64,000 bases of DNA from Polaribacter cellanae (GCF_017569185.1 NZ_CP071869.1:620001-684000); one strand, 5' to 3'. Positions 55,936 through 64,000 are shown, counted from the stretch's first letter. Numbers and translations are program-made. The notes: generated from the sequence alone by a model not told the origin.

Positions 55936-57294
55936 TCAAGGGGTTGTGTTTAGCTCTAAATCGTCATTTGTTATTCCAAATTTAGTGATTTGTTTCTTCA
56001 TTCTTTTAACGATACCTAATTTTCTTTTTTGGTCAAGGTAGAGATAGCCTTCTGGATTTTGGTATGGGATTCCTTTTGTGACCATATTCCAAATGATGAC
56101 TGCTAATTTTCTTGCTGTTGCAGTGATGGCCGAGACACGGCCTTTTCTGAAGTTGATTCTATGGAAAAAATCCCGCAGTGGTGTGCTGTCTTTTAAATTA
56201 CCAATGGAGTTTGCTGCATTTCGCAGAGCAATTTTGAGTCTGTTGCTTCCTTTCCCTATTTTGCTGGATAGCACTTTTCCACCACTTACTTTGTTGTTGG
56301 GCGCCAGCCTAAGCCAAGATGTAAATTGTTTTGCGGAATTAAACTTTTTGATTCCATCAAAACCTACTTCACTCATAATGGTAAGGACGGTATTGTAACT
56401 CATACCTTCTATGGCTAAAAGGTCTACACCTTTGAACATTTGGTAGGATTTTAAATTGATGTCTATGTCTTTAGGAGTGTTTTTGTTAACGCGTTTATAC
56501 GGTTTCTTATCGATATAATGTTCTTGTTTTTCAGGGTCTTTACCTATTATTTCGTCGAGTTTTGCGGCAATCTGGTCGTCACATTCTCTTATCTTCTTTT
56601 GCACGAAATCGTAGGTATCTAGCTCATCTTTTAGTGCATAAAGAAAGTCTTTTCTTCTGTTGGAGTGCAATGCTTTGGCAATTTCTTCTTCGCTTTTCTT
56701 GCAGTTGTAATGACGTAAACTTGCTAGTTTTTCTGGATCGGTTTCGCCTAGAGCAATGGCACGAATAATTTTAAGTCCTGTAAGTCCCACCACATCTTTG
56801 ACCACTACATCGAGGCGAATATTCATAAGTCTAAGGTATTTCTGCATCTTCTTTGTTGCCGAGGCAGCTTGTTTTATCAGATTGTATCGGTGTCTTGTGT
56901 ATGTCCTGAGTATTTCGGTGTCTTCATCGGGTAAAAAACTACCCGAGAGCAGTCCTAAACTGTGTAGTTTTTGGATCCATTGACAGTCTTTGACATCTGT
57001 TTTCTTTCCTTTGATGTTTTTGGTAAATTTACCATTGCACAGGGTTACCTCAAATCCTCTTGAGAGCAGTACGGCATGTAAATTTTGCCAGTAGTTTCCG
57101 GTACTCTCCATAGCAACATGCTTAATCTTGTGTGAGGTCAACCAATCGGCAAGTTGGTATAGATTTTCATTGTAGACGCCAAACTCTTTGATTAAGTCAT
57201 CGCTCTGACCAACTGCCACCCAATGACTTCTACTACCAATATCAATGCCTGCTGCATTTTTATTGACTACATCTAAGCTAATTTGTTCTTTCAT
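55936..57294 (-). CDS. IS110-family transposase (DEDD)
   Basis: 452 residues. The N-terminal DEDD RuvC-like catalytic domain shows Asp18 (AGIDIGSRSHW), Glu63 (AMESTGNYW) and Asp100/Asp103 (KKTDVKDCQWI). The C-terminal transposase_20 domain has LLAIEGMSYNTVLTIMSEVGF and the helix-hairpin-like ASWLRLAPNNKVSGGK region, with the conserved Ser-rich SSKIGKGSNRLK. It appears intact and so may be active. Such recombinases are guided by an RNA from the element's non-coding end. Confidence 0.95.
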   Translation of the reverse strand: MKEQISLDVVNKNAAGIDIGSRSHWVAVGQSDDLIKEFGVYNENLYQLADWLTSHKIKHVAMESTGNYWQNLHAVLLSRGFEVTLCNGKFTKNIKGKKTDVKDCQWIQKLHSLGLLSGSFLPDEDTEILRTYTRHRYNLIKQAASATKKMQKYLRLMNIRLDVVVKDVVGLTGLKIIRAIALGETDPEKLASLRHYNCKKSEEEIAKALHSNRRKDFLYALKDELDTYDFVQKKIRECDDQIAAKLDEIIGKDPEKQEHYIDKKPYKRVNKNTPKDIDINLKSYQMFKGVDLLAIEGMSYNTVLTIMSEVGFDGIKKFNSAKQFTSWLRLAPNNKVSGGKVLSSKIGKGSNRLKIALRNAANSIGNLKDSTPLRDFFHRINFRKGRVSAITATARKLAVIIWNMVTKGIPYQNPEGYLYLDQKRKLGIVKRMKKQITKFGITNDDLELNTTP

Positions 57295-57496
57295 ACTTAA
57301 AGATTTTAAAAAGCTCTAAGGAAATGTGCTTTAGGCAAAGAGATTATTCTGAACGGGATTCCCGATAGCTATCGGGATCGCCAATGTACTGATGGCAAAC
57401 ATTTCAACCAGGATTGCGCACGTGCTTACACGCAGTAGCAACACTTTGAAAAACGGCCTTGCAAAGAGCTCAAATTAATTATTTAGAAAGATACGA
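57295..57496 (-). ncRNA. Candidate bridge RNA region of the IS110 element
   Basis: This part is clearly less A/T-rich than its surroundings and contains a 16-bp perfect palindrome, CCCGATAGCTATCGGG (57361-57376), and further partial stems such as TGCGCACGTGCTTACACGCA. In IS110-group elements the guide RNA comes from the non-coding region upstream of the transposase. The exact ends and loops cannot be settled by eye. Confidence 0.35.
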
Positions 57497-57556
57497 TTTT
57501 TACGTTAGCCAACGTAATGAGGAAAGAAGGTTTCTATGGGGGATTGCTTGTAACGT

Positions 57557-57604
57557 CTGCGAATATGGGAAGTGCTCTTTTTTTGGCATTTTTTATATTC
57601 GCAG
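57557..57604. repeat. Large hairpin next to the IS element (attC-like?)
   Basis: CTGCGAATAT (57557-57566) and ATATTCGCAG (57595-57604) are perfect inverted arms; inner AGTGC/GCATT pairs too. It is followed at 57717-57743 by TTATACATCGTTGGCGGTAA, which resembles the sequence at 59812-59838 after the ArsR cassette. Confidence 0.5.
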
Positions 57605-57803
57605 TTGTGTGCAGTAAATATAATAATTAGTTTTCTAATTTTATATTTATGTATTCTCAGATTAACGCTACAATAATTCGACATTCCTATTTATTAGTTT
57701 ATTTTTCTTATGAATCTTATACATCGTTGGCGGTAATATTAAGAAACCGCAGAACACACAACAAACTTCGTAACTTCCGTTAAAAAAAATCGGAAAAAAA
57801 TTG

Positions 57804-57847
57804 TGCAGTTAAATGATTGCACATATATTTGCAGTCAAATAACTGCG
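57804..57847. promoter_or_regulatory. ArsR operator and promoter
   Basis: TGCAGTTAAATGATTGCA (57804-57821) and TGCAGTCAAATAACTGCG (57830-57847) are inverted copies. The exact -7 box TATATTTG (57824-57831) lies between and partly in the second copy, and a TTG at 57801 fits a -33 element. A repressor bound here would block RNA polymerase, so this is a likely autoregulatory operator. Confidence 0.65.
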
Positions 57848-57849
57848 TA

Positions 57850-58170
57850 ATGAAATTAAGAAGAGATGTATTTCAAGCCATTACTGACCCAACTCGAAGA
57901 ACGATAATTTCTTTAGTCGCTCTACAAGCAATGACACCAACTGCAATTGCCGAAAATTTCGACTATTCAAGGCAAACAATTTCCAAACACATTCAAATAC
58001 TCACAGAATGCGAAATATTGGAACAAGAACAAAAAGGCAGAGAGATTTACTATCAGTTAAATCCAAACGGAATGAAAGAAATAGCCGAATTTATCGAACC
58101 GTTCAGAAAAATGTGGGATGAACGATTTAATAAATTAGAATCCGTAATGAAAAAGCATCAATCAAAATAA
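57850..58170 (+). CDS. ArsR-family winged-helix regulator
   Basis: 106 residues. The HTH is [20 protein letters not shown] (about 30-49), with the wing [11 protein letters not shown]. It starts with [20 protein letters not shown], typical of the ArsR subfamily that precedes SRPBCC/AHSA1 genes. It lacks a Cys pair for metal binding. An ATG at 57817 is in frame but lies inside the operator, so I use 57850. Confidence 0.9.
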   Translation: MKLRRDVFQAITDPTRRTIISLVALQAMTPTAIAENFDYSRQTISKHIQILTECEILEQEQKGREIYYQLNPNGMKEIAEFIEPFRKMWDERFNKLESVMKKHQSK

Positions 58171-58178
58171 CGAACACA

Positions 58179-58643
58179 ATGGAAAATAAAACAAAAATCA
58201 ATGCCGAAAACGGCAAACAGGAATTAGAAATAACAAGGGAGTTTGATTTACCCATTGAACTACTTTACAAGGCATATACCGAACCGGAACTTGTGGAACA
58301 ATGGATGGGAACAAAAGTGATAAAACTTGAAAATAAAAATCACGGGAGTTACCAGTTTGAAACTTCATACAACGGAAACGTAGTATTTAAAGCAAATGGA
58401 ACCATTCATCAAGTTTTACCAAATCAAAAAATCATACGAACCTTTGAAATGGAAAATATGCCAATTGGTGTGCAACTTGAATTTTTGGACTTTGCAAAAC
58501 TTACTAAAGACACGAGTAAACTTACAATTCAAATAATTTACAAATCAGAGAAACATAGAGCGGAACAGTTAAAACTACCTTTTGCTAATGGTTTGAATAT
58601 GGCTCACAATAAATTACAAGAAATTTTAATCAATTTGAAATAA
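58179..58643 (+). CDS. SRPBCC (AHSA1-like) domain protein
   Basis: 154 residues, one START/Bet v1-like fold: LEITREFDLPIELLYKAYTE (about 16-35), WMGTKVIKLENKNHGSYQFE, and FANGLNMAHNKLQEIL at the C-terminus. Such proteins bind hydrophobic ligands. It starts 8 bp after the ArsR gene, so the regulator likely controls it. Confidence 0.88.
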   Translation: MENKTKINAENGKQELEITREFDLPIELLYKAYTEPELVEQWMGTKVIKLENKNHGSYQFETSYNGNVVFKANGTIHQVLPNQKIIRTFEMENMPIGVQLEFLDFAKLTKDTSKLTIQIIYKSEKHRAEQLKLPFANGLNMAHNKLQEILINLK

Positions 58644-58650
58644 TCGAAAT

Positions 58651-59043
58651 ATGTCATCAAAAAGTAAAAAAATCATTTATTGGGTAGTTACCATTTTCCT
58701 TTCATTTGGAATGTTAGCAGGCGGAATACAACAATTACTTCAAATTGGCGGATATGTTGAAATCATTGAAGATTTGGGTTATCCAAAATATTTGTTGAGT
58801 ATTCTTGGAGTTTGGAAAATATTGGGAGTCATAGCAATTCTCATTCCCAAATTCCCACTTTTAAAAGAATGGGCTTATGCAGGGTTTTTCTTTACAATGT
58901 CGGGAGCAATGGTTTCCCATTTTGCAGTCGGACAATCAATAACAGATGCGTTACCGTCATTAGTTTTATTGCTTGTAACTGTTCTGTCTTGGTATTTTAG
59001 ACCAGAAAGCAGAAAATTCAGTCAACTAATACAACAAACTTAA
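58651..59043 (+). CDS. DoxX-like membrane protein
   Basis: 130 residues with four hydrophobic helices (about 8-25, 45-63, 72-90 and 98-116), as in the DoxX-like family: GGIQQLLQIGGYVEIIEDLG and LSILGVWKILGVIAILIP. It is co-transcribed with the ArsR and SRPBCC genes. The function is unknown. Confidence 0.87.
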   Translation: MSSKSKKIIYWVVTIFLSFGMLAGGIQQLLQIGGYVEIIEDLGYPKYLLSILGVWKILGVIAILIPKFPLLKEWAYAGFFFTMSGAMVSHFAVGQSITDALPSLVLLLVTVLSWYFRPESRKFSQLIQQT

Positions 59044-59045
59044 AA

Positions 59046-59624
59046 ATGGAAAAAGTCGAAAAATATATAGAAAAAATAAAAAGTTGGAAAGAAGAAACCA
59101 AATTGTTAAGAGAAATCTGTTTGGACTGTGGACTTGACGAAGATTTCAAATGGATGCACCCTTGTTATACATTCCAAGGCAATAACATTGTTTTAATTCA
59201 CGGATTTAAAGAATATTGTGCCTTACTTTTTCACAAAGGTGTTTTGTTAAAAGACACAAATGAAATTCTAATCCAACAAACCGAAAACGTACAATCGGCA
59301 AGACAAATTCGATTTACCACTTTGCAAGAAATAATTAAATTAAAATCCGTTATCAAAACCTACATTTTTGAGGCAATCGAAGTGGAAAAAGCAGGTTTGG
59401 AAGTGAAAATGAAAAAGACTTCAGAATTTAAAATGCCTGATGAACTTAAACAAGCATTTGAAAAAAATCCTGATTTAGAGACTGCATTTTACGACTTAAC
59501 ACCAGGACGACAAAGAGGGTATTTATTATATTTTTCGCAAGCCAGACAATCAAAAACTCGTGAATCGAGAATTGAAAAGTCAATGCCGAAAATATTTGAC
59601 GGAAAAGGACACAACGAACGATAA
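59046..59624 (+). CDS. YdeI/OmpD-associated (DUF1801) family protein
   Basis: 192 residues: a DUF1801 fold (DEDFKWMHPCYTFQGNNIVL, YCALLFHKGVLLKD) and the C-terminal YdeI helical tail (LETAFYDLTPGRQRGYLLYF, QSKTRESRIEKSMPKIFDGK). It is the last gene of the cassette, 2 bp after DoxX. Confidence 0.9.
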   Translation: MEKVEKYIEKIKSWKEETKLLREICLDCGLDEDFKWMHPCYTFQGNNIVLIHGFKEYCALLFHKGVLLKDTNEILIQQTENVQSARQIRFTTLQEIIKLKSVIKTYIFEAIEVEKAGLEVKMKKTSEFKMPDELKQAFEKNPDLETAFYDLTPGRQRGYLLYFSQARQSKTRESRIEKSMPKIFDGKGHNER

Positions 59625-59632
59625 AATACTAC

Positions 59633-59832
59633 CGCCAATAACGTATATAAAACATAGCTATTTCGGGCTTTCCCAAAGGTTTTTGCTTATTAATGAAGTC
59701 CGCCAAATTTTTATTTTTGTATATTTAAAAACTAAAAAAATAAATAGAAAAAATAAAAATTCGGCTCGTGTATAATCCGAAAAGTTAGTGTCTATTTACA
59801 GGCTACGTTTCATATACAAGATCGTTGGATGC
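59633..59832. repeat. Large imperfect hairpin at the end of the ArsR cassette (attC-like?)
   Basis: GTATATAAAACATAGC (59644-59659) pairs with GCTACGTTTCATATAC (59802-59817) at 14 of 16 positions, with CCGCCAATAACG outside the left arm and ATCGTTGG outside the right. Inner stems include TTCGG/CCGAA. The region is recurrent in Bacteroidota genomes as I recall it, but I cannot verify this here. Confidence 0.5.
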
Positions 59833-60214
59833 AATAAGATTAACTTTTTATATATAAGACTGATGATGCACCATTTAGCTGAAAGGTAAACCTAAATTGC
59901 TTCTTGTACCTTAACAGGGTACACTCCCCTACTCTTTGGAATTTGTGTATTATTGTAGGGCTATGATGATTGCATAGTACCTTATAAGGTGAGTATGACA
60001 TATTACTAATTTATTATTAATGAGTTAACTATTTTCTTTTGATAATTAATATGATTCTTGATAATGTAGCATATGGGATTTTGTAAATTGGTGTTTTAAA
60101 TTATGGGGTTTTTGTTGTGGTTGAAATGATATGGGGTGTAAAGTATTGTTTGTTAACAAATTAAGATGTAGTTATCTATTTATTTTTAAATAGAACTCTG
60201 GTTATTTTAAAAAA
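59833..60214. other. Gene-free gap with small palindromes
   Basis: No gene is seen. GTACC-TTAACAG-GGTAC (59906-59922) and ACCTTATAAGGT (59979-59990) are minor palindromes. Confidence 0.4.
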
Positions 60215-60244
60215 AAGAGGTTATTTCTAATGAAATAACCTCTT
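60215..60244 (-). terminator. Rho-independent terminator of the hypothetical gene at 60307
   Basis: A 13-bp perfect stem, AAGAGGTTATTTC (60215-60227), loop TAAT, GAAATAACCTCTT (60232-60244). On the minus strand it is followed by a run of T. Confidence 0.85.
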
Positions 60245-60306
60245 ACTTTCATAAACAAAACATGTTTCTTACTACTGCCTTATTTATATTTTAAGATAAA
60301 AGTGCC

Positions 60307-61107
60307 CTACCCTACTACACTTATTTGCATTGCATTGCCGCTTGATAATTCGTAGAGCTCGGTATTTATTTGTTGGTAAAACAAAATACCTATTGCGCTT
60401 ATGACGCCTACTGTTGCTGGTAATGGTGCTGTAAATTCTAAATCTACGGTTAAAGTAGTGTTTGAGCCTACGTTACCACCAATTGGTATGGCTGTACTGT
60501 AATTGATGCCATTTGTTTGGTTTTCTGTTGGGTTTGATGGTTCGAATTTTTTGGCTTTTGGTTCGTATTGATAGTTACTTAAAACTGTAGTTACTAATAT
60601 TATTTTAAAGTGTGTTGCTCCTTCTGGGGCTCTTAAGTAATTGTTTGTATTAAAATCTGGTACTATCCAGGTTGCAATGCTTCTATTGGCATCTAGTGTT
60701 GGTGGTGCGTATTCTGGATAAAATACACTACTGAGTGGTTTTTTTTTATTGAATTGAAAGCCTTCTAAAATAATTTTGTTTTTTAAAATTTCAAAGGATC
60801 TTTGTCCGCGTACACCTGTACCTAGGGTATTGATTTGTTTCATGAGCCCTGTGATTCTTCCTGTAATGGTAGGGTCTTTGATATTTTTAATGATGGCGCC
60901 TAAGCCTTGACGAAGTGCTTTGCCTACTGTTGCAGATGCTCCAAACTCTGACATGTTTTCTCTTGTTCTTTTGTAGTTTGGGTCGTTTTCTATTCTACTT
61001 TTGTCTACACCTCCTGTAGTTTTTACAATGTTTTTTCCGTTACTTTCGTAAAATGTTAGTCCTCCTAAAGAACCTTTAAGCTTTATAAAGCCTTTTTGCT
61101 TTGCCAT
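60307..61107 (-). CDS. Hypothetical protein of a Flavobacteria-specific family
   Basis: 266 residues from the ATG at 61107 (MAKQKGFIKLKGSLGGLTFY); the ATG at 61146 would add 13 residues with no support. No signal peptide. The N-terminus is basic and Gly-rich, followed by a helical part (about 50-105) and a beta-rich C-terminal half (about 140-266). I recall similar proteins in Flavobacteria with the same opening motif, but know of no function. Confidence 0.75.
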   Translation of the reverse strand: MAKQKGFIKLKGSLGGLTFYESNGKNIVKTTGGVDKSRIENDPNYKRTRENMSEFGASATVGKALRQGLGAIIKNIKDPTITGRITGLMKQINTLGTGVRGQRSFEILKNKIILEGFQFNKKKPLSSVFYPEYAPPTLDANRSIATWIVPDFNTNNYLRAPEGATHFKIILVTTVLSNYQYEPKAKKFEPSNPTENQTNGINYSTAIPIGGNVGSNTTLTVDLEFTAPLPATVGVISAIGILFYQQINTELYELSSGNAMQISVVG

Positions 61108-61217
61108 AATAGATTGTTTTATAATTGTTTGTATTTGAATGCACAATTGTTTTTATTTTTTTGTGCTGTAACAAACAATTTGATTAAAATAGGTTTGCGT
61201 TTTGCAAACTCTTTGTA

Positions 61218-61235
61218 ATCATTTGGCCAAATGAT
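61218..61235. promoter_or_regulatory. 18-bp perfect palindrome upstream of the hypothetical gene
   Basis: ATCATTTGGCCAAATGAT lies about 110 bp upstream of the ATG at 61107. It could be an operator for a dimeric regulator. Confidence 0.35.
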
Positions 61236-61305
61236 GTTTTGCTTGGTGTGTAAGAAGTATGTAATTTATGAAAGTTTGGTAAAATTACTATTTATTTTTG
61301 AAATA

Positions 61306-61329
61306 AAAACAGGTATAAATACCTGTTTT
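61306..61329. terminator. Bidirectional terminator-like hairpin between divergent genes
   Basis: AAAACAGGTA, loop TAAA, TACCTGTTTT followed by T. It lies between two divergent genes and so ends no recognised gene. A second hairpin, TTTTCTTTTG (61512-61521) with CAAAAGAAAA (61536-61545), follows. Confidence 0.5.
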
Positions 61330-61610
61330 TAAATTATTTATATTTTTTCTTACTTATTGTAGTTATATGTTATTAGATTTCTCTTGTTGTTAAAGTGGTA
61401 AGGAAATATAAAGTGTGTAGACAATATAATAAATTATATTCTGAATTCTAAAATAGAAAGTTTAGTGATAGATTTCCGCGTGCGCAAAAAATTACTCTGC
61501 GAGATAGTTTCTTTTCTTTTGTTACATTTCTTTTTCAAAAGAAAAAAACATGCTATTAACAAGACTAAATAGACTTCTTAAAATTATTATTTAGATTTAT
61601 TATAAATAAC

Positions 61611-61641
61611 TTGGATATATTAAAAGGCAAACATATTTTTG
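61611..61641 (+). promoter_or_regulatory. Promoter of the siderophore receptor gene
   Basis: TTG (61611-61613), 20 bp, then the -7 box TATTTTTG (61634-61641), 39 bp before the ATG. Confidence 0.55.
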
Positions 61642-61680
61642 TGGAAAATTAACTGTTTATATTAAATCTAAATTAAAACA

Positions 61681-64000
61681 ATGAAAAATTTATTACTTAC
61701 CTTGGCTTTATCTTTGCTAACTAATTTAGCATTTGCACAAAATGCAACAATAACTGGAACAATATCAGATAGCAATGGAAGCCCAATTTCAAGTGTTAAC
61801 GTTATTATTAAAAATACTTCAAAAGGAACAATTACAAACGAGAATGGAAAATATACTTTTAAAAATCTTGATAATGGTAAAATAACAATTGTTGCAAGTT
61901 TAATTGGCTTTACAACAGTTGAAAAGCGAATTAGATTAACAAATAATGTGCAGGTAGTTAATTTTACATTAAAAGAAAGTGCAGAAGGATTAGATGAGGT
62001 AATTATTGTAGGCGAGCGTGAGGTAGGTTATGTTGCAAAAAAGCAGACAGCAGCTACGTTTGGCTCACGCAATTTGGTTGATATTCCTCAATCGGTTTCT
62101 GTTATTACCCAAGAAGTGCTGCTTGACCAACAAGTTCGTGCTTTAGGAGATCTTGTACGTAACGATCCATCAATTATAGTGAGTAATCCACCTGGGTTTA
62201 ATGAAACGATTAATGTACGAGGTTATAATTTGGATAATTCGAGTAGTTATCGTCGTGAAAATTTAATTTTTCAAAATCAGGTTCAAAGTCCTTTTGAGAA
62301 CAAGGCCGCGGTTGAAATTGTAAAAGGTCCTGCTGCTATACGTTATGGTTTTACACCACCAGGCGGAATTATTAACTATGTGTTAAAAAGACCGACAGCT
62401 AAACCATATATTTTTATACAAGGTTTTGGTGATAGTAATGGGACTGTAGGTATTCACGGAGACTTTGGCGGAACAATTAATGAAACTTTTGGGTATAGAA
62501 TAAATGCGTTGGTTTCTGAAGAAGCGTCATTTGTAAATGATGTTTCGGGACCTCGGCAAATGTTTAGTGCACTTTTTGAATGGAAGCCTAGTGAAAAATT
62601 GACTATTGATTTTGAAGGAGAATATCAATATCGTGAATTGGAACAACAGGCTACTATTAGGCTAAATTCGTTTGATTCTAAATTGAGTATTGCCCAGCGA
62701 AAACAATTACTTGAAGATTTTGACCCCAAAACATTTATCGGTCAAAAATGGGGGACCTATCCTACGCGAAATTTCGTGGGTTCTATAGGTGTTACTTATA
62801 ATTTTAATGACAACTGGAAAGTACAGGGGCGTATTCAAAAAATGAATCTTATTAGAGACCAGAAAGCTGCGGGTATTGTAAATGGTACTCTACAAGCTAA
62901 TGGCGATTTTAAATCTCAAATATACTTTAGCCCTTCACAAGTAAGAGACCCATTGTCTACAGAGGTCTTTTTGACAGGGAAGTTCAACACATTTTCTTTG
63001 GAACATAATATTGCTGTAGGTACTGCTTACAGTAGAAATCCATTAAGTTTTTCTACAACTAATGCAAGATTTACGGCAGGTAGTTCAAATATATTTAACC
63101 CTATTGACCTTCCCTATCCTAATGCCACAGCAGGTCCTACCGTTGAAGCATTGATTTTTACTCAAAAAGCTGCGTATATAACAGATTTTATCAAAATATC
63201 GGATAAAATTGAGATTTTGGCAGCAGTTCGCTATACGGAACAGAAAAATGAAGATGTATTTAATGATAGTAAAACACTTAAAGAATCTTATAAGGACAAT
63301 ATTTTGTCGCCAAATATTGGAGTAATTTATAAGCCTACTGAAGATATAAGTTTGTATGGTAGTTATGCAACAGGAGTGACCAATGGATTGCAAATACCTA
63401 CTGAGGCAGACAATTTCGGTAACGATATTTTTTTAGACCCGGTTGAAACAGAACAGTTTGAATTTGGTGCGAAGGTTGAATTATTTAAAAAAGCCCTACT
63501 TACAGCAGCAGTGTTTGATATTGACCAGCCACTTGCATTTATAGATAACAATAACATTTTCCGTTATGGAGGAAGCCAAAGACATCGTGGCGCAGAATTT
63601 ACACTTTCAGGGAAAGTAACAAACGACTTAAAATTAGTTGTAGGAGGGCTTTATTTAGATGCCCAAATTGATAACGAAACAGAGCCTAAGCTTGATGGAA
63701 AACGACCTGCGAGTGTGCCAGAGTTTCAGGGTAATATTTATGCAGATTATAAATTATCTTTTGTTGAAGGGCTTTCGACTAATGTAGGAATATTCTACAC
63801 AGGTGACCGTTTTGCAGACAATTTAGAAACCTTTGAGGTAGATGGTTACGTACGTTTAGACCTTGGAGCAAAATATGATTTTAATATAATGGGAACAGAA
63901 ATGACGGCTCGTGCAAACATTCGCAACCTTACCAATAACCAATTTATTGAAGGTCTTGCATTTGGAAGTTTCTTATATGGTGCACCAACGACTGCTATTT
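61681..64000 (+). CDS. TonB-dependent siderophore-type receptor (partial, C-terminus off the right edge)
   Basis: 773 codons are visible and the frame stays open to the edge. It has a signal peptide (MKNLLLTLALSLLTNLAFAQ), a CarboxypepD_reg-like domain (about 22-105), a TonB-type plug (DIPQSVSVITQEVLLDQQ, LVRNDPSI, NVRGYNLDN, EIVKGPAAIRYGFTPPGGII; about 138-238), and a barrel ending with RANIRNLTNNQFIEGLAFGS. The FTPPGGII plug segment and IPQSVSVI are typical of the siderophore receptors (FhuA/FpvA group). Only about 10-15 residues are likely missing. Its substrate is probably a ferric siderophore. Confidence 0.92.
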   Translation, partial: MKNLLLTLALSLLTNLAFAQNATITGTISDSNGSPISSVNVIIKNTSKGTITNENGKYTFKNLDNGKITIVASLIGFTTVEKRIRLTNNVQVVNFTLKESAEGLDEVIIVGEREVGYVAKKQTAATFGSRNLVDIPQSVSVITQEVLLDQQVRALGDLVRNDPSIIVSNPPGFNETINVRGYNLDNSSSYRRENLIFQNQVQSPFENKAAVEIVKGPAAIRYGFTPPGGIINYVLKRPTAKPYIFIQGFGDSNGTVGIHGDFGGTINETFGYRINALVSEEASFVNDVSGPRQMFSALFEWKPSEKLTIDFEGEYQYRELEQQATIRLNSFDSKLSIAQRKQLLEDFDPKTFIGQKWGTYPTRNFVGSIGVTYNFNDNWKVQGRIQKMNLIRDQKAAGIVNGTLQANGDFKSQIYFSPSQVRDPLSTEVFLTGKFNTFSLEHNIAVGTAYSRNPLSFSTTNARFTAGSSNIFNPIDLPYPNATAGPTVEALIFTQKAAYITDFIKISDKIEILAAVRYTEQKNEDVFNDSKTLKESYKDNILSPNIGVIYKPTEDISLYGSYATGVTNGLQIPTEADNFGNDIFLDPVETEQFEFGAKVELFKKALLTAAVFDIDQPLAFIDNNNIFRYGGSQRHRGAEFTLSGKVTNDLKLVVGGLYLDAQIDNETEPKLDGKRPASVPEFQGNIYADYKLSFVEGLSTNVGIFYTGDRFADNLETFEVDGYVRLDLGAKYDFNIMGTEMTARANIRNLTNNQFIEGLAFGSFLYGAPTTAI

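Larger units (their letters stand above)
55910..57507 (-). mobile_element. IS110-family insertion sequence (approximate limits)
   Basis: The transposase gene and about 200 bp of structured DNA upstream of it. I set the limits by an 11-bp inverted pair, CTAACGTAAAA (55910-55920) and TTTTACGTTAG (57497-57507). Many IS110 elements lack terminal repeats, while the IS1111 subgroup has short subterminal ones, so the ends are provisional. Confidence 0.55.

Noticed and set aside
56078-56398. Plus-strand frame of 106 codons within the IS element
   Set aside because: Antisense to the intact IS110 transposase.
59560-59775. Plus-strand frame of 71 codons at the end of the YdeI gene
   Set aside because: It overlaps the YdeI gene out of frame and runs through the large hairpin repeat.
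63085-63557. Two minus-strand frames of 102 and 64 codons
   Set aside because: Both are antisense to the siderophore receptor barrel.

Overview
The window is low-GC DNA, consistent with the chromosome of a marine-type member of the Flavobacteriaceae (Bacteroidota). Evidence for this is A-rich translation starts, promoters with a TAnnTTTG -7 box, a fused lpxC-fabZ gene, a PorX-type response regulator of the type IX secretion pathway, split-subunit transketolase, TonB-dependent receptors with carboxypeptidase-regulatory-like N-termini, and many short intergenic palindromic repeats. I cannot fix the genus from sequence alone.

Layout. 1-3.8 kb: the N-terminal part of a large secreted HYR/LamG protein, a 7TMR-DISM/LuxR regulator, a DUF2834 membrane protein and a 37-residue ORF. 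3.9-8.5 kb: parE-parC (topoisomerase IV). 8.9-17.8 kb: lysA, a GNAT acetyltransferase, tex, a RelE-type toxin-antitoxin pair, topB carrying three in-frame copies of an intergenic palindromic repeat, a lipoprotein and smpB. 17.8-25.2 kb: a UbiA prenyltransferase, maf, the transketolase C-terminal subunit, outer-membrane and FKBP-like proteins, an S4 protein, a phosphoribosyltransferase, aroK, tRNA-Lys and tRNA-Leu. 25.6-31.1 kb: an SPFH protein and a likely metal-homeostasis group (two CDF transporters, a TonB receptor, a His-rich exported protein). 31.1-41.8 kb: a VWA protein, fabG, a decayed PIN toxin with an intact antitoxin, sucD, and the conserved lipid A block (lpxD paralogue, efp, lpxA, lpxC-fabZ, lpxD, HD hydrolase). 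42-46.9 kb: porX, a DUF1287 protein, a second decayed PIN toxin, tsaE and alanine dehydrogenase.

47-53.4 kb is the most interesting functional region. A LytS/LytTR two-component pair is divergent from an operon that encodes a transglutaminase-like/7TM protein, an ATP-grasp peptide ligase of the alpha-L-glutamate ligase-like family, an outer-membrane barrel and an exported DTGA (RimB/Zn_protease family) protein. The ligase, 7TM and DTGA families are known to occur together, but their product is, to my knowledge, not established. In this copy the transglutaminase-like domain appears to keep a Cys-His-Asp triad.

53.8-61 kb is accessory DNA: an 11-bp tandem repeat, a dead beta-barrel receptor fragment, a TlpA-like lipoprotein, an IS110-family element with a structured non-coding end, and an ArsR-SRPBCC-DoxX-YdeI cassette between large hairpin sequences. 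The window ends in a TonB-dependent siderophore-type receptor that lacks only its last few codons.
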